Shown: positions 47,700 to 56,947 of the stretch, piece by piece
How positions within the stretch are numbered: the stretch's first letter is position 1
Layout of the letters: each line of letters opens with the position of its first letter
Source of the DNA: Polaromonas sp.
Lineage (GTDB): Bacteria > Pseudomonadota > Gammaproteobacteria > Burkholderiales > Burkholderiaceae_C
Assembly (NCBI GenBank): GCA_021731285.1
Contig: JAKFXR010000043.1
Coordinates: forward strand, 1 to 64,000
DNA length: 64,000 nt
Direction: 5' to 3'
The notes under the pieces: model-generated
The model's input: only the letters and a program-made list of their open reading frames with translations
The model's database searches: none
Told to the model about the DNA's origin: nothing
Made by a program: the position numbers and the translations under genes

Positions 47700-48332
47700 A
47701 TGGACGCAAGCACCCTGCTTCTCTTTGCATTCGTGGCGCTGGTGGCCATTGCCACCCCCGGCCCGACCGTCCTGCTGGCGCTGGCCAATGGCTCGCGTTA
47801 CGGCGTGCGCCGCTCACTGCCGGGCATGCTGGGCGCGGTGCTGTCTGATTTCATTCTTGTCGGCGCCGTGGCTCTCGGCCTGGGGGCGCTGCTGGCGGCG
47901 TCGGAGTTCTGGTTTTCGGTGCTGAAATGGGTGGGCGCTGTTTACCTGGCCTGGCTGGGCATTCGTCTGCTGCGCTCCCAGGGCGGGCTGGATCTGCCGG
48001 CACAGGGCCAGGTCAGCGCAGAACACGGCAGCCGCGCGATTTTCATGAAATCATTTCTGGTGGCGGTGACCAACCCCAAGGGCTATCTGTTTTGCTCGGC
48101 CCTGCTGCCGCAGTTCATCGACCCGGCCGCTGCGCAGGTGCCGCAGTACCTGGCGATTGCCCTGGTTTTTACCGGCATGGACTTCTCGATCATGCTGGCC
48201 TACGCCTTCGTTGGCGCCCGGGCCATGCGTCTGCTCAAGGCCTCGGCGGTGCGCTGGGTCGATCGGCTGTGTGGCGGGGTGCTGCTCGGGCTGGCGGGTT
48301 CACTGGCGTTTTATCGCCGCAGCGCTTCGTAG
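47700..48332 (+). CDS. LysE-family amino acid exporter
   Basis: A RhtB/LysE-type exporter of 210 residues with about six hydrophobic helices, beginning MDASTLLLFAFVALVAIATP. GPTVLLALANGSRYGVRRSL is the conserved first-loop motif. It starts four bases after argA, so it may export arginine or a related amino acid (inference from position only). Confidence 0.88.
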   Translation: MDASTLLLFAFVALVAIATPGPTVLLALANGSRYGVRRSLPGMLGAVLSDFILVGAVALGLGALLAASEFWFSVLKWVGAVYLAWLGIRLLRSQGGLDLPAQGQVSAEHGSRAIFMKSFLVAVTNPKGYLFCSALLPQFIDPAAAQVPQYLAIALVFTGMDFSIMLAYAFVGARAMRLLKASAVRWVDRLCGGVLLGLAGSLAFYRRSAS

Positions 48333-48344
48333 CCTGCAACGGGT

Positions 48345-49010
48345 TCAGACCGCTGCCGCAATCTGCCGCAGCGCCTGCTCAAACACCTCGGGCGGCTGCC
48401 CGCCGGAAATCAGGTGTTTGTCGTTGATGATGATGGCCGGCACCGAGCTGATGCCCTGCTGCCGGTAGAACTGCTGGCGCTGGCGCACCTCTTCGGTGTA
48501 CTCGCCGGAGGCCAGGATTTCCTGCGCACGGGCCACATCCAGACCGACCTCACCCGCCACGCGCGTCAGCACTTCGTGGGACCCCGGGTTTTCGCCGTCG
48601 GTGAAGTAGGCCTTGAACAGCGCCTCTTTCAGCGCAAGCTGAAGCCCTTGCCCTTCTTCCTCCGCCCAGTGCAGCAGCCGGTGTGCATCAAAGGTGTTGT
48701 AGATGCGGTTGCGTGCGCCTACGGTGAAGGTAAAGCCCAGTTCCTGGCCACGCGCACGAATCCGCTCGCGGTTTTGCGCGAGCTGTTCGGGCGAGGATCC
48801 GTACTTCTGCGTCAGGTGTTCGATGATTTCCTGACCCTCCGCAGCCATTTGCGGGTTGAGCTCAAAGGGCTGGAAATGCAGATCGGCCTGAACCTCTCCA
48901 GCGACGCGACCCAGCGCGTCTTCCAGCGCCTTCAGGCCAATCACGCACCACGGGCAGGAGACGTCGGAGACAAAGTCGATTTTCATTTTTTGCAGGACGG
49001 GAGCAGTCAT
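48345..49010 (-). CDS. DsbA-family oxidoreductase (FrnE-like)
   Basis: A 221-residue thioredoxin-fold protein with active-site CPWC at residues 19-22 (DFVSDVSCPWCVIGLKALE) and the DsbA helical insertion. There is no signal peptide, so this is the cytoplasmic FrnE type rather than periplasmic DsbA; such proteins are linked to polyketide or stress metabolism. It is convergent with the LysE gene. Confidence 0.88.
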   Translation of the reverse strand: MTAPVLQKMKIDFVSDVSCPWCVIGLKALEDALGRVAGEVQADLHFQPFELNPQMAAEGQEIIEHLTQKYGSSPEQLAQNRERIRARGQELGFTFTVGARNRIYNTFDAHRLLHWAEEEGQGLQLALKEALFKAYFTDGENPGSHEVLTRVAGEVGLDVARAQEILASGEYTEEVRQRQQFYRQQGISSVPAIIINDKHLISGGQPPEVFEQALRQIAAAV

Positions 49011-49099
49011 GGGAAGCGGGCCTTTCGGTTGCAGTACGCCATCATGCTAGGCCATATCGAAGAACCCCGCGGGCTGTGGGCTTTCAGCCAGGGCAGGCC

Positions 49100-52000
49100 T
49101 CAATGAAAATCGCGGCTTTGCGTGCCCAGCCGCCCCAGCATGGGCGTGAGGTCTTCGAGACGCTGCGCCACCAGGTTGCGCACCGCGCCAAACCCTTTGG
49201 CGGTACCGCTTTCCTCGCTGCGCTGCCACACGCCATGCACAGCCAGCAAGCGCGCGTGAAGCAGTTCTGCGCGCTGCTCCTGGCGCAAGGACTTCCACAC
49301 AATGACATTGACGGGGCCGGTCTCGTCTTCGAGTGTCACAAAAATCGTGCCGTTGGCGGTTTGTGGTTGCTGGCGCACGGTGACGATGCCGCAGCCTGCG
49401 ACCTGCTGACCATCAGGCAGGGCGTTCAGTTCGCTGGCGCTGAGCAGGCCGCGCCTGGCCAGCCGCTGGCGCAGCAAGGCCAGCGGGTGGCGACGCAGGC
49501 TCAAGCCGGTGGCTCGGTAGTCGAACAGGATGTTCTCGCCCTCGGGCGTGTTGGCCAGCGCCAGCGGGGCCTCGTGGATGGGCACGGCCTTGAGCAGGCC
49601 GGGCGCGGATTTGATGGCGGCTGCCTCCCAGACCTGCTGGCGCCGGTGGCCCGCCAGCGGCAGCAAGGCATCGGCGGCCGCCAGGGCATTGATCTCCAGC
49701 GTGCCCAGCCGGGCGCGCGAGACCAGGTCTTGCGTGGAGGTAAACGGTGCTTCGTGCCGCGCCTGCACCAGGCGCAGGGCTGCAGCTTCGGCCAGCCCTG
49801 ACACCAGCCGCAGGCCAAGGCGGACGGCGGGCTGGTTTTCCTTGATGCCCGGACAGAACGGCGGAGAAATATTTTGAGAAGGCTCCAGCGTGCAGTCCCA
49901 GTGGCTGTGCATCACGTCCACGGCCCGGACCTCCACGCCATGCCTGCGCGCATCCTGCACCAGTTGCGAAGGCGCATAAAAACCCATGGGCTGCGAATTG
50001 ACGAGGGCCGCCAGAAAACAGGCCGGCTCGTGGCACTTGAGCCAGCAGCTCACATAGACCAGTTTGGCAAAACTGGCGGCATGGCTTTCGGGAAAGCCGT
50101 AATCACCAAAGCCCAGAATCTGCTTGAAGATGCGCTCTGAAAATTCGGCGCTGTACTTGTTTTTGACCATGGCGTTGACCAGGCGGTCATGAAAACGCTC
50201 GACCCCGCCCTTGCGTTTCCAGGCCGCCATGGAGCGGCGCAGGTCGTCGGCCTCCCCGGGCGTGAAGTCCGCGGCAATCATGGCGATCTGCATCACCTGC
50301 TCCTGAAAGATCGGGATGCCGAAGGTGCGCTCCAGCGCCGGATTGAGCGCGGGGTATTCCGGCGCGATGCTGCCATCGCGCCTGACCTTCTCGCGGTTCT
50401 TCAGGTAGGGATGGACCATGCCGCCCTGAATCGGCCCGGGCCGCACGATGGCCACTTCCACCACCAGGTCGTAATAACAACGCGGTTGCAGGCGCGGCAG
50501 CATGGACATCTGCGCCCGGCTTTCGATCTGGAACACGCCCACGGTGTCGGCCGCGCAGATCATGTCGTAGGTGGGTTTGTCATCCGGGGGGATGGTGTGC
50601 ATTTCAAGCCGGCTGCCGCGCTGCTGGTTGACCATCTCCAGGCAGCGGCGAATGGCCGACAGCATGCCCAGCGCCAGCACGTCCACCTTGAGCAGACCCA
50701 TGGCCTCGAGGTCGTGTTTCTCCCACTGGATGATGCGGCGGTTTTCCATGGAGGCCGGCTGCACCGGCACCAGCCGTGTCAGCTTGCCCTGCGTCAGCAC
50801 AAAGCCGCCTACGTGCTGGCTCAGATGCCGCGGAAAACCGGTCAACTGCATGGCCAGCTCCAGCCACCGCGCGACCGGGCCGGCATGCGCCTGGAGGCCG
50901 GCCTCCTCCAGCTTTTGGGCCAGCGCCGCGCTGCCGTCGAACCAGAAATGTTCTTTGGCGAAACGTTCAATCAGCCCGGGCGCCATGCCCAGCGCCTTGC
51001 CGGTGTCGCGCAGCGCGCTGCGCGGCCGGTAGCTGATGACGGTGGCGGCAATGGCGGCGCGGTCGTGGCCATACTTTTCATAGATGTACTGGATCACCTC
51101 CTCGCGCCGCTGGTGCTCGAAGTCCACGTCGATGTCGGGCGGTTCGCGGCGCTCGCGGCTGATGAAGCGCTCGAACAGCAGATTGCTTTCAGCCGGGCTG
51201 ACGGCGGTGACTTCCAGGCAATAACAGACCAGTGAATTGGCCGCAGAGCCGCGTCCCTGGCAGAGTATTTTTTGCTGCCGGGCAAAACGCACGATGTCGT
51301 GCACCGTGATGAAGTACATCTCGTAGCCCAGCTCTTCAATCAGGGCCAGCTCTTTGTCAACCTGCGCCTGCAGTTCAACACCCATCCCCTGCGGATAACG
51401 TTTTTTGGCGCCTTCTGCCGTCAGGCGCCGCAGGCACTGCGCCGGTGATTCAGCCGCAGGCACCATGTCCTGCTGGGGGTAGCGGTACAGGGCGCGGATC
51501 TCGTCCAGGCTGAAGCTGCAGCGCGCCGCCACCTCCAGCGTCGCGTGCAACAGTCCGGCCGGGTAGATGTCGCTCAGGCGCATGCGCGGGCGCAGGTGGG
51601 CTTCGGCATTGACCTGCAGGGCAAAGCCGCATTCATGCACAGTCCGGCCCAGCCGGATGGCGGTCATCACATCGTGCAGCGGCTTGCGCGAGCGCACATG
51701 CATGAGCACATGGCCCGCGGCCACCAGGCCGATGCCGGTGCGCGCCGCCACCTCCTGCAGCTGCTGCAGGCGCAGCGCGTCGTCTAGGCCCTGCAGCAGT
51801 TCGACAGCCAGCCAGGCCTGTATGCCAAACAGGCCTGCAGCCCAGTCGGCGTGAGCGCAGAGCGCTTCTGTATCGATAGCACCCGGCAACGGCGAGAGCA
51901 GGACCTCGCAATCGGTCAGCAGCGCAAAATCGGTCTCTCCCATGGCCACGCGGTAACTGCCTTTGGCGATCAGGTCGCCGGCCTGTCTGGCCGCAGTGAT

Positions 52001-52324
52001 GAACTCGCACAGGTTGCCCCAGCCCGCAGCATTGTGCGGCAGCACGACCAGACGGAATGCATGAGCGGCCCTGACCTCGAACTCAGCGCCCGGCAACAGC
52101 TGGAGCCCCCGCTCTTTGGCAGCTTCATGGGCCCGCACCACACCGGCCACCGAGCACTCATCGGTGATGGCCAATGCCTTGTAGCCGAGGTCTGCCGCGC
52201 GCGCTACCAGTTCTTCGGCATGCGAAGCGCCGCGCTGGAAGCTGAAGTTGCTCAGCGCGTGCAACTCGGCGTAATCGGGAAGTGTGTAGCTGACCACGGG
52301 CGCGGTGTCAGGCAAAAAAACCAT
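49100..52324 (-). CDS. dnaE2: Error-prone DNA polymerase DnaE2 (ImuC)
   Basis: A C-family polymerase for SOS mutagenesis, 1074 residues. The N-terminal PHP domain starts YAELHALSNFSFQRGASHAEE; the palm has PDIDVDF near residues 395-401; helix-hairpin-helix and OB domains end the protein (NGTIFVTLEDETGPVNVIVW). DnaE2 works with ImuB (beta-clamp adaptor) and ImuA. The start overlaps the imuB stop by 17 bases, so imuA-imuB-dnaE2 is one operon under the LexA box at 54499. Confidence 0.96.
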   Translation of the reverse strand: MVFLPDTAPVVSYTLPDYAELHALSNFSFQRGASHAEELVARAADLGYKALAITDECSVAGVVRAHEAAKERGLQLLPGAEFEVRAAHAFRLVVLPHNAAGWGNLCEFITAARQAGDLIAKGSYRVAMGETDFALLTDCEVLLSPLPGAIDTEALCAHADWAAGLFGIQAWLAVELLQGLDDALRLQQLQEVAARTGIGLVAAGHVLMHVRSRKPLHDVMTAIRLGRTVHECGFALQVNAEAHLRPRMRLSDIYPAGLLHATLEVAARCSFSLDEIRALYRYPQQDMVPAAESPAQCLRRLTAEGAKKRYPQGMGVELQAQVDKELALIEELGYEMYFITVHDIVRFARQQKILCQGRGSAANSLVCYCLEVTAVSPAESNLLFERFISRERREPPDIDVDFEHQRREEVIQYIYEKYGHDRAAIAATVISYRPRSALRDTGKALGMAPGLIERFAKEHFWFDGSAALAQKLEEAGLQAHAGPVARWLELAMQLTGFPRHLSQHVGGFVLTQGKLTRLVPVQPASMENRRIIQWEKHDLEAMGLLKVDVLALGMLSAIRRCLEMVNQQRGSRLEMHTIPPDDKPTYDMICAADTVGVFQIESRAQMSMLPRLQPRCYYDLVVEVAIVRPGPIQGGMVHPYLKNREKVRRDGSIAPEYPALNPALERTFGIPIFQEQVMQIAMIAADFTPGEADDLRRSMAAWKRKGGVERFHDRLVNAMVKNKYSAEFSERIFKQILGFGDYGFPESHAASFAKLVYVSCWLKCHEPACFLAALVNSQPMGFYAPSQLVQDARRHGVEVRAVDVMHSHWDCTLEPSQNISPPFCPGIKENQPAVRLGLRLVSGLAEAAALRLVQARHEAPFTSTQDLVSRARLGTLEINALAAADALLPLAGHRRQQVWEAAAIKSAPGLLKAVPIHEAPLALANTPEGENILFDYRATGLSLRRHPLALLRQRLARRGLLSASELNALPDGQQVAGCGIVTVRQQPQTANGTIFVTLEDETGPVNVIVWKSLRQEQRAELLHARLLAVHGVWQRSEESGTAKGFGAVRNLVAQRLEDLTPMLGRLGTQSRDFH

Positions 52325-53741
52325 GCAGGTACCAGGCCCGCTGCCGGGCCGACTGCGGCGTGGCTACCAGTCGCTCGCTGTAAATCCACAGCAGGTCGCC
52401 CTGCCGGCTGCGGTAGACAAAGTAATCACGAAAGGCCCAGGGCTTGTCGCAGCCCCCGGCATGGCAGGCAGCGTCGCCATCGGCCAGCAGCCATTCGGCC
52501 GCCTCCAGCCGCTGCGGTCCGACCAGCCGCACCAGCTTGCCCTGCCAGACCGGGCTGTTGCCGGAAGTGGCCAGCCTGAGCGCCTGGGGCAACAGCCAGC
52601 CCGGATAAAGCGCTTCGGTCCGCAGCTCGTTTGCAGCGTCATTCTTTAAACTTTTTGGGCCTTTGGCCCTTGTTTGGCGCTCACCCGCCGCTATTGATTT
52701 GAGAGCGCCCTGGGCTGGAACCCAGCGCTGCATCAGCTCGGGGCGGTGATCGGCTGCGCTCTGCCAGGCCTGCACCTGCGTCTGGCCCAGACGCGCACTC
52801 AGGCGCTCGATCAGCTCAACCGCGCTGTCGCCCCGCCTGCTCTGTGTCATCAACAGGCTGCGGGTGGCGGCAGCCGCATCGGCCAGCGGCTCGGTCACCA
52901 GCGATTGCAGGCTCAGGCTGTGCACCGGCGCGGGCAACTGCTGCTGTGCCAGGTGTTCGGCCACCAGCCGCGTCACATGCCGCAAATCCTGCGCGGGCTG
53001 GGCCGTGCGAACCTCCAGCTCGCCAGTGGGCGCCACGTCCCTGCGTTTGTCCAGGTGCCAGGTGAGCCTGAGCGCGCTGAGCCCGCTTTGGCGGCCCAGC
53101 AACCAGGCCTGCAGGCTGGCCAGCAGACGCCCGGCGCCGGCCATCAGGGCCGGGGCGTGGGTAACAAGCGCGCCCAGCTCAAGCTTTTCGTCAAAGTGTT
53201 CGGGCAGTACCTCCCATGTGTATTCATCAGCCACTGCGCCGCGCGCCCGGTCCAGCGCATGCAGCAGTTCCGCGCCAAAACGCCGGGCCACGCCATCACG
53301 CGGCAGACGCAGGATGTCGTCCCAGTTGCGGCAGCCTGTGCGTTCGAGCACGCCCAGGTGCGGGCGCGCAGCGCTCAGGCAATGCATGGGCAGCTCGGCC
53401 ACGCGTTTTTTAACGCTGCCCGCCGGGCTGGACTGGTAACGCAGTCGCCCCAGCGCTATCAAAGAAGTAGCGCCTTGCGCTTGCTGTACAAGGGCCACCA
53501 CCTGATTTGATTCAAAGAATGTGTGCAGGCGGGCCTGTAGCAGCTGCACCAGCCGCGCCAGCCCGCCAAACAGGCGCAGGCTGCCGGTGACGTCCATCAG
53601 AACGGCTTCGTCGAGCAGCGCCACACGCGGCGTGAAACCCAGCGCCATGCAGGCCACCGCGCGCTGCGCCCCGGTCTCGTCCAGGGGCCCGGCGCCGGCC
53701 TCAGTGGTGATCGAGGTGTGCAAGGCGATCCAGCAAGGCAT
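52308..53741 (-). CDS. imuB: Y-family-like polymerase ImuB
   Basis: ImuB is a catalytically inactive Y-family polymerase relative that brings DnaE2 to the beta clamp. The ATG at 53741 gives 477 residues beginning MPCWIALHTSITTE, the usual WIAL start. DEAVLMDVTGSLRLFGG and GRLRYQSSP follow. The start overlaps the imuA 3' end by 41 bases. Two AT-richer stretches (53454-53500 and 52640-52706) look like family-2 repeats kept in frame. The same open frame continues upstream to 54380, but that part is antisense-frame noise within imuA. Confidence 0.9.
   Translation of the reverse strand: MPCWIALHTSITTEAGAGPLDETGAQRAVACMALGFTPRVALLDEAVLMDVTGSLRLFGGLARLVQLLQARLHTFFESNQVVALVQQAQGATSLIALGRLRYQSSPAGSVKKRVAELPMHCLSAARPHLGVLERTGCRNWDDILRLPRDGVARRFGAELLHALDRARGAVADEYTWEVLPEHFDEKLELGALVTHAPALMAGAGRLLASLQAWLLGRQSGLSALRLTWHLDKRRDVAPTGELEVRTAQPAQDLRHVTRLVAEHLAQQQLPAPVHSLSLQSLVTEPLADAAAATRSLLMTQSRRGDSAVELIERLSARLGQTQVQAWQSAADHRPELMQRWVPAQGALKSIAAGERQTRAKGPKSLKNDAANELRTEALYPGWLLPQALRLATSGNSPVWQGKLVRLVGPQRLEAAEWLLADGDAACHAGGCDKPWAFRDYFVYRSRQGDLLWIYSERLVATPQSARQRAWYLHGFFA
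52640..52706 (+). repeat. Possible family-2 repeat inside imuB
   Basis: TTTAAACTTTTTGGGCCTTT then GGCCCTTGTTTGGCGCTCAC then a CCGCTATTGATTTGAGAGC core. The CTATTGATTT core and the GGCCCTTG arm resemble family 2 read backwards. The stretch is translated as SIAAGERQTRAKGPKSLKND. Confidence 0.45.
53454..53500 (+). repeat. Family-2 repeat inside imuB
   Basis: GCTATCAAAGAAGTAGCGCC then TTGCGCTTGCTGTACAAGGG. The GCTA/TAGC hairpin followed by TTGC and CAAGGGC is the family-2 order. It is in frame and antisense to imuB, encoding VALVQQAQGATSLIAL. Confidence 0.62.
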
Positions 53742-54483
53742 GGATGGGACTGTCCGGTGAGGTGACGGGGAGCAGCATGGGCGCCAGCTCGTCGCGCTGG
53801 CGGCGCACGCGTTCGCGGCTGGCCGCCAGCAAGGCCGACAACCGGGGCGGCCGCGTGGCCAGCAGCAGCGGCAGGGCCAGCGGCGGGCCTCGGCGCTTGA
53901 GCACATGGACGTGCAGGTTGCCTGCCTCGCTGCTGACGCCTTCAAGCAGCAGGCGCAGCGGCGCGGGCGAGGACTCGTGCTGCGCGTGCGACGTGCGAAA
54001 AACAAAGAGCAGCTTGTTGCAGGCATGGGCAGCCATCTGCAAACGACGCAAATGGGCGCTGCGCGCATCAGGCAGCCAGGCCAGCACGGCGGCAACATCG
54101 GCGCACTGCAAGGCTTCACGCGTGGCCCACAGCAGCGCGGGCGCGTCCCCCCTGATGGCCTGAACGCACAGCATGCGCTCCATGTTGATCTGGCGCGCAC
54201 CCAGCGCCGGGCCAAAAGGCAGCCAGGGCGCACCGGCAAGCACCAGCAGCTTGTCGGGCGCAGCGGTCTGCAAGCTGGCCAGTGCAGGCGCAACCAGGCC
54301 CCACTCGTGCAGGCCGGCCTGCGGCTGCAAAACCTCCACCAGCGCGCCTTGTGGCCAGCCACCGCCTGGCAGCACCGCATTCAGGCCGGAGTAGCCGGTA
54401 TCAACCGTGGGCAAGGCCGCATGGTCCAGCGCATCGGCACGCCAGACGTGAGGAACAAGGGAATCGGAAGAAAAGACTGGCAT
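53701..54483 (-). CDS. imuA: SOS mutagenesis protein ImuA
   Basis: A 260-residue RecA-like protein that supports ImuB/DnaE2 mutagenesis, possibly by interacting with RecA. TGYSGLNAVLPGGGWPQGAL near residues 29-48 carries a degenerate P-loop region, as expected for ImuA. The ATG at 54483 follows the LexA box by about 15 bases. The gene overlaps imuB by 41 bases. Confidence 0.9.
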   Translation of the reverse strand: MPVFSSDSLVPHVWRADALDHAALPTVDTGYSGLNAVLPGGGWPQGALVEVLQPQAGLHEWGLVAPALASLQTAAPDKLLVLAGAPWLPFGPALGARQINMERMLCVQAIRGDAPALLWATREALQCADVAAVLAWLPDARSAHLRRLQMAAHACNKLLFVFRTSHAQHESSPAPLRLLLEGVSSEAGNLHVHVLKRRGPPLALPLLLATRPPRLSALLAASRERVRRQRDELAPMLLPVTSPDSPIHALLDRLAHLDHH

Positions 54484-54498
54484 TTAAAAAAGCAACAA

Positions 54499-54518
54499 TA
54501 CTGTTAATATATACAGTA
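54499..54518. promoter_or_regulatory. LexA (SOS) box upstream of imuA
   Basis: TACTGTTAATATATACAGTA is a perfect 20-bp match to the CTGT-N8-ACAG form of the SOS box, with an AT-only spacer. It is centred about 25 bases before the imuA ATG and would cover the promoter, so DNA damage should induce imuA-imuB-dnaE2. Confidence 0.95.
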
Positions 54519-54587
54519 TCACTGCTTTTTCAAGGCAAAGGGAAAGCTTTTCTTCCCCTCAAAAAGAAACCTTTATCCAGCCACGCC

Positions 54588-55109
54588 TCAACGGTTGGTG
54601 CGCCCTGCCGCGCGTCCCTGAAATGCCAGCAGAGCCAGCATCACAAGCGCAATCGCCACAAAGCAGAGAAACGACCAGTTGGCAATCGACAGGCCCAGAA
54701 AAGTCCAGTCGATCTTGGTGCAGTCGCCGCTTCCCTTGAAGATCATCGGTATGGCGCGCCTGAGCGGAAAGGTTTCTATCATTCCGTAAAAGTCGCGCCC
54801 GCAAGAGGCCTCTTCAGGGGGGTACCACTGCAGAAAACTCTGGCGTGCGGCGACAAAAGCGCCAAAGCCGGCCAACAGCAGCGTCAGCAGCGAGCCGGTC
54901 ACCAGCAGGCTTTTGCGGGACGTGAAGGCGGTGATGCCGGACACCAGCGCCACCAGCACCAGGGCGTAACGCTGCACGATGCACATCGGGCAGGGCTCCA
55001 GGCCAACGACATGCTGCAGGTACAGGCCAAAAACCAGCATGGCTACACAAGCCGCCGCCATCAGCGCCAGTACGCGGCGCGGCGCGGCTTCAAAATACGT
55101 CAACAACAT
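54588..55109 (-). CDS. dsbB: Disulfide bond formation protein DsbB
   Basis: DsbB reoxidises DsbA in the periplasm using quinone. The 173-residue protein has four hydrophobic helices, CPMC (Cys40, Cys43) in the first periplasmic loop and the second pair Cys103 and Cys130 in the second loop. The starting MLLTYFEAAPRRVLAL is family-like. No dsbA is adjacent. It stands between imuA and the repetitive lipoprotein gene as a single gene. Confidence 0.93.
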   Translation of the reverse strand: MLLTYFEAAPRRVLALMAAACVAMLVFGLYLQHVVGLEPCPMCIVQRYALVLVALVSGITAFTSRKSLLVTGSLLTLLLAGFGAFVAARQSFLQWYPPEEASCGRDFYGMIETFPLRRAIPMIFKGSGDCTKIDWTFLGLSIANWSFLCFVAIALVMLALLAFQGRAAGRTNR

Positions 55110-55242
55110 GCAGGCCTTTATGAATACACGGTCAATGAAAGCATTGTCCGGTGGTTCGGGAGTTTAGGCGGTGATAAGTTCCTTGCAGGACAAACCCTGA
55201 AGAAAATCCCCGGCCATCTCCAGGCCTGCGGCGCGACAAGGC

Positions 55243-55270
55243 AGCCGGTTCAGGCACAGCCGAACCGGCT
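55243..55270. terminator. Hairpin after the lipoprotein gene
   Basis: AGCCGGTT and AACCGGCT form a perfect 8-bp stem with a 12-base loop, 13 bases past the lipoprotein stop. No T tract follows on either strand, so termination is uncertain. Confidence 0.35.
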
Positions 55271-55283
55271 CCGGGCCGTGCAC

Positions 55284-55565
55284 TTATTTCTTATCGGGAG
55301 CGGGCGTCACCGTGACCGTGGGCACAGTGATGGTCTTTTCCTCTGTTTTCACAGTCGGAACCGTCACGGTTTTTTCGGTGCTGCCGACTTTCACGTCGGG
55401 CGGCGTCACGTCGTATTTTGGAAGCGTCACATCGCCGTCTTTGGTTTTGGTGACGTCAACCTTGGGGACAGTGATGTTGCCCTCCTGGGTTTTCTTAACG
55501 TCGCAAGCCGTCAGGCTCAAAGCGCCAAGGGTGACGATGGCGGCCGCAAGAGTGGTTTTCAACAT
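55284..55565 (-). CDS. Small repetitive lipoprotein, function unknown
   Basis: A 93-residue predicted lipoprotein: MLKTTLAAAIVTLGALSLTA then Cys21 as lipobox cysteine. The mature part is built of short repeats of the type VTVPTV/VDVTKTKDGD, Thr/Val/Lys-rich and possibly extended or beta-like. I do not know a family with an assigned role. GGGAG lies five bases before the ATG at 55565. It is a single gene between dsbB and cysA. Confidence 0.75.
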   Translation of the reverse strand: MLKTTLAAAIVTLGALSLTACDVKKTQEGNITVPKVDVTKTKDGDVTLPKYDVTPPDVKVGSTEKTVTVPTVKTEEKTITVPTVTVTPAPDKK

Positions 55566-55713
55566 AGGTACTCCCAATGAAAAGGATTGTTAATAAAAGG
55601 CGCTTCCGGGAAGCCCCTTGAAGAAATTTTCCCTTGATTGGCAACGCATTTTTTGTAGGGCAGCGCCCTGCCCGCTTGTGCGTTACAGGCGCAAAACCCC
55701 AGGCCCGTAACGT

Positions 55714-56799
55714 TCAGATACCCTGGCCTGCATCCACAAACACGCGCGCGTGGCGCGGGCTCAGCACCAGCATATCGCCCTCGCGCAGCCCCATGTCGCG
55801 GTACTGCTGCGACGGAATCTGTGCCTCGATCAGTGGGTCGGCCTGCTGGCTGTCTTCTGAGGGAATCAATTCCAGCCGGGCGATCGGCCCGATGACGATG
55901 GCACGGCTCAGTTGCGCGGCAATGCCTTCGGCGCCCGGGGCATAACGCTGCACATCAAAGTCGTGCGGGCGCACATAGGCAAAGGCCTTGGCGTTTTGCG
56001 CGCCGCTGTGCTCGGGGGAGTCCAGACGCATGCCTTCGAGCTGGATCTTGCCTTCATGGGCGCGCCCCTGGAACAGGTTGACGTCGCCGAGAAAGCCATA
56101 CACAAAGGGGCTGGCCGGGTGGTCCCAGACCTGTTGCGGCGAGCCGATCTGCTCGACCTTGCCCTGGTTCATCAGCACTACCCGGTCGGCGACTTCCAGC
56201 GCTTCTTCCTGGTCGTGCGTGACAAAAATGCTGGTGACATGCAGGTCGTCGTGCAGGCGGCGCAACCAGCGGCGCAACTCCTTGCGCACCTTGGCGTCCA
56301 GCGCACCAAAAGGCTCGTCGAGCAGCAGCACCTTGGGCTCCACCGCGAGCGCACGTGCCAGGGCAATGCGCTGACGCTGCCCACCCGAAAGCTGCGAGGG
56401 AAACCTGTCGGCCAGCCAGTCGAGTTGCACCAGGCCCAGCAGATCGTGAACTTTCTTTTTGATCTCGGCCTCGCTGGGGCGCAGGCCGCGCGGCTTGACC
56501 CGCAGGCCAAAAGCGACGTTTTCAAACACCGTCATGTGGCGAAACAGCGCGTAATGCTGGAACACAAAACCGACCTGGCGCTCGCGCACATGCACGTCGG
56601 TGGTGTCTTCGCCGCTGAACAAAATGCTGCCCTGGTCGGCGGTTTCCAGCCCGGCGATGATGCGCAGCAAGGTGGTCTTGCCGCAGCCCGAGGGGCCGAG
56701 CAAGGCGACCAGTTCGCCCGAGGCGATGTCCAGGCTCACGTCATTGAGCGCCTGGAAGTTGCCGAAGTGTTTGTTGATGTTGCGGATTTCAATACTCAT
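55714..56799 (-). CDS. cysA: Sulfate/thiosulfate ABC transporter ATP-binding protein CysA
   Basis: The ATPase of the sulfate importer, 361 residues: [11 protein letters not shown] (Walker A) near residues 35-45, [16 protein letters not shown] (signature), [11 protein letters not shown] (Walker B), and a C-terminal TOBE-like domain. It closes the operon, but a palindromic element at 56831-56913 lies between it and cysW. Confidence 0.93.
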   Translation of the reverse strand: MSIEIRNINKHFGNFQALNDVSLDIASGELVALLGPSGCGKTTLLRIIAGLETADQGSILFSGEDTTDVHVRERQVGFVFQHYALFRHMTVFENVAFGLRVKPRGLRPSEAEIKKKVHDLLGLVQLDWLADRFPSQLSGGQRQRIALARALAVEPKVLLLDEPFGALDAKVRKELRRWLRRLHDDLHVTSIFVTHDQEEALEVADRVVLMNQGKVEQIGSPQQVWDHPASPFVYGFLGDVNLFQGRAHEGKIQLEGMRLDSPEHSGAQNAKAFAYVRPHDFDVQRYAPGAEGIAAQLSRAIVIGPIARLELIPSEDSQQADPLIEAQIPSQQYRDMGLREGDMLVLSPRHARVFVDAGQGI

Positions 56800-56830
56800 G
56801 AGAATCTCATTTCTTTCTGCTTCTGCAATC

Positions 56831-56913
56831 TGTCATTGCGGGCCTGACCCGCAATCCATCGCGGCGCACCACAGCAACCGAGGCATGGACCCCGGATCAA
56901 GTCCGGGGTGACA
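56831..56913. repeat. Two-hairpin palindromic element between cysW and cysA
   Basis: TGTCATTGCGGGCCTGACCC with GCAATCCATC is one hairpin (ATTGCGGG-x-CCCGCAAT), and GGACCCCGGATCAAGTCCGG with GGTGACA the other (CCCCGGA/TCCGGGG). The outer ends TGTCA and TGACA are inverted. It fits a dispersed palindromic unit known from many proteobacteria. It occupies most of the 148-base spacer in the sulfate operon. Confidence 0.7.
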
Positions 56914-56947
56914 AACCTCCATAGCCGTCGCTGCGCCAAGTAAAAAC

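Noticed and set aside
53742-54380. Upstream extension of the imuB frame
   Set aside because: This part overlaps imuA in another frame and is Arg/Cys/Trp-rich without family features; ImuB starts at 53741.
55640-55680. Terminator after cysA
   Set aside because: A GGGCAG/CTGCCC hairpin exists but without a T tract on the cysA strand, so I could not support it.
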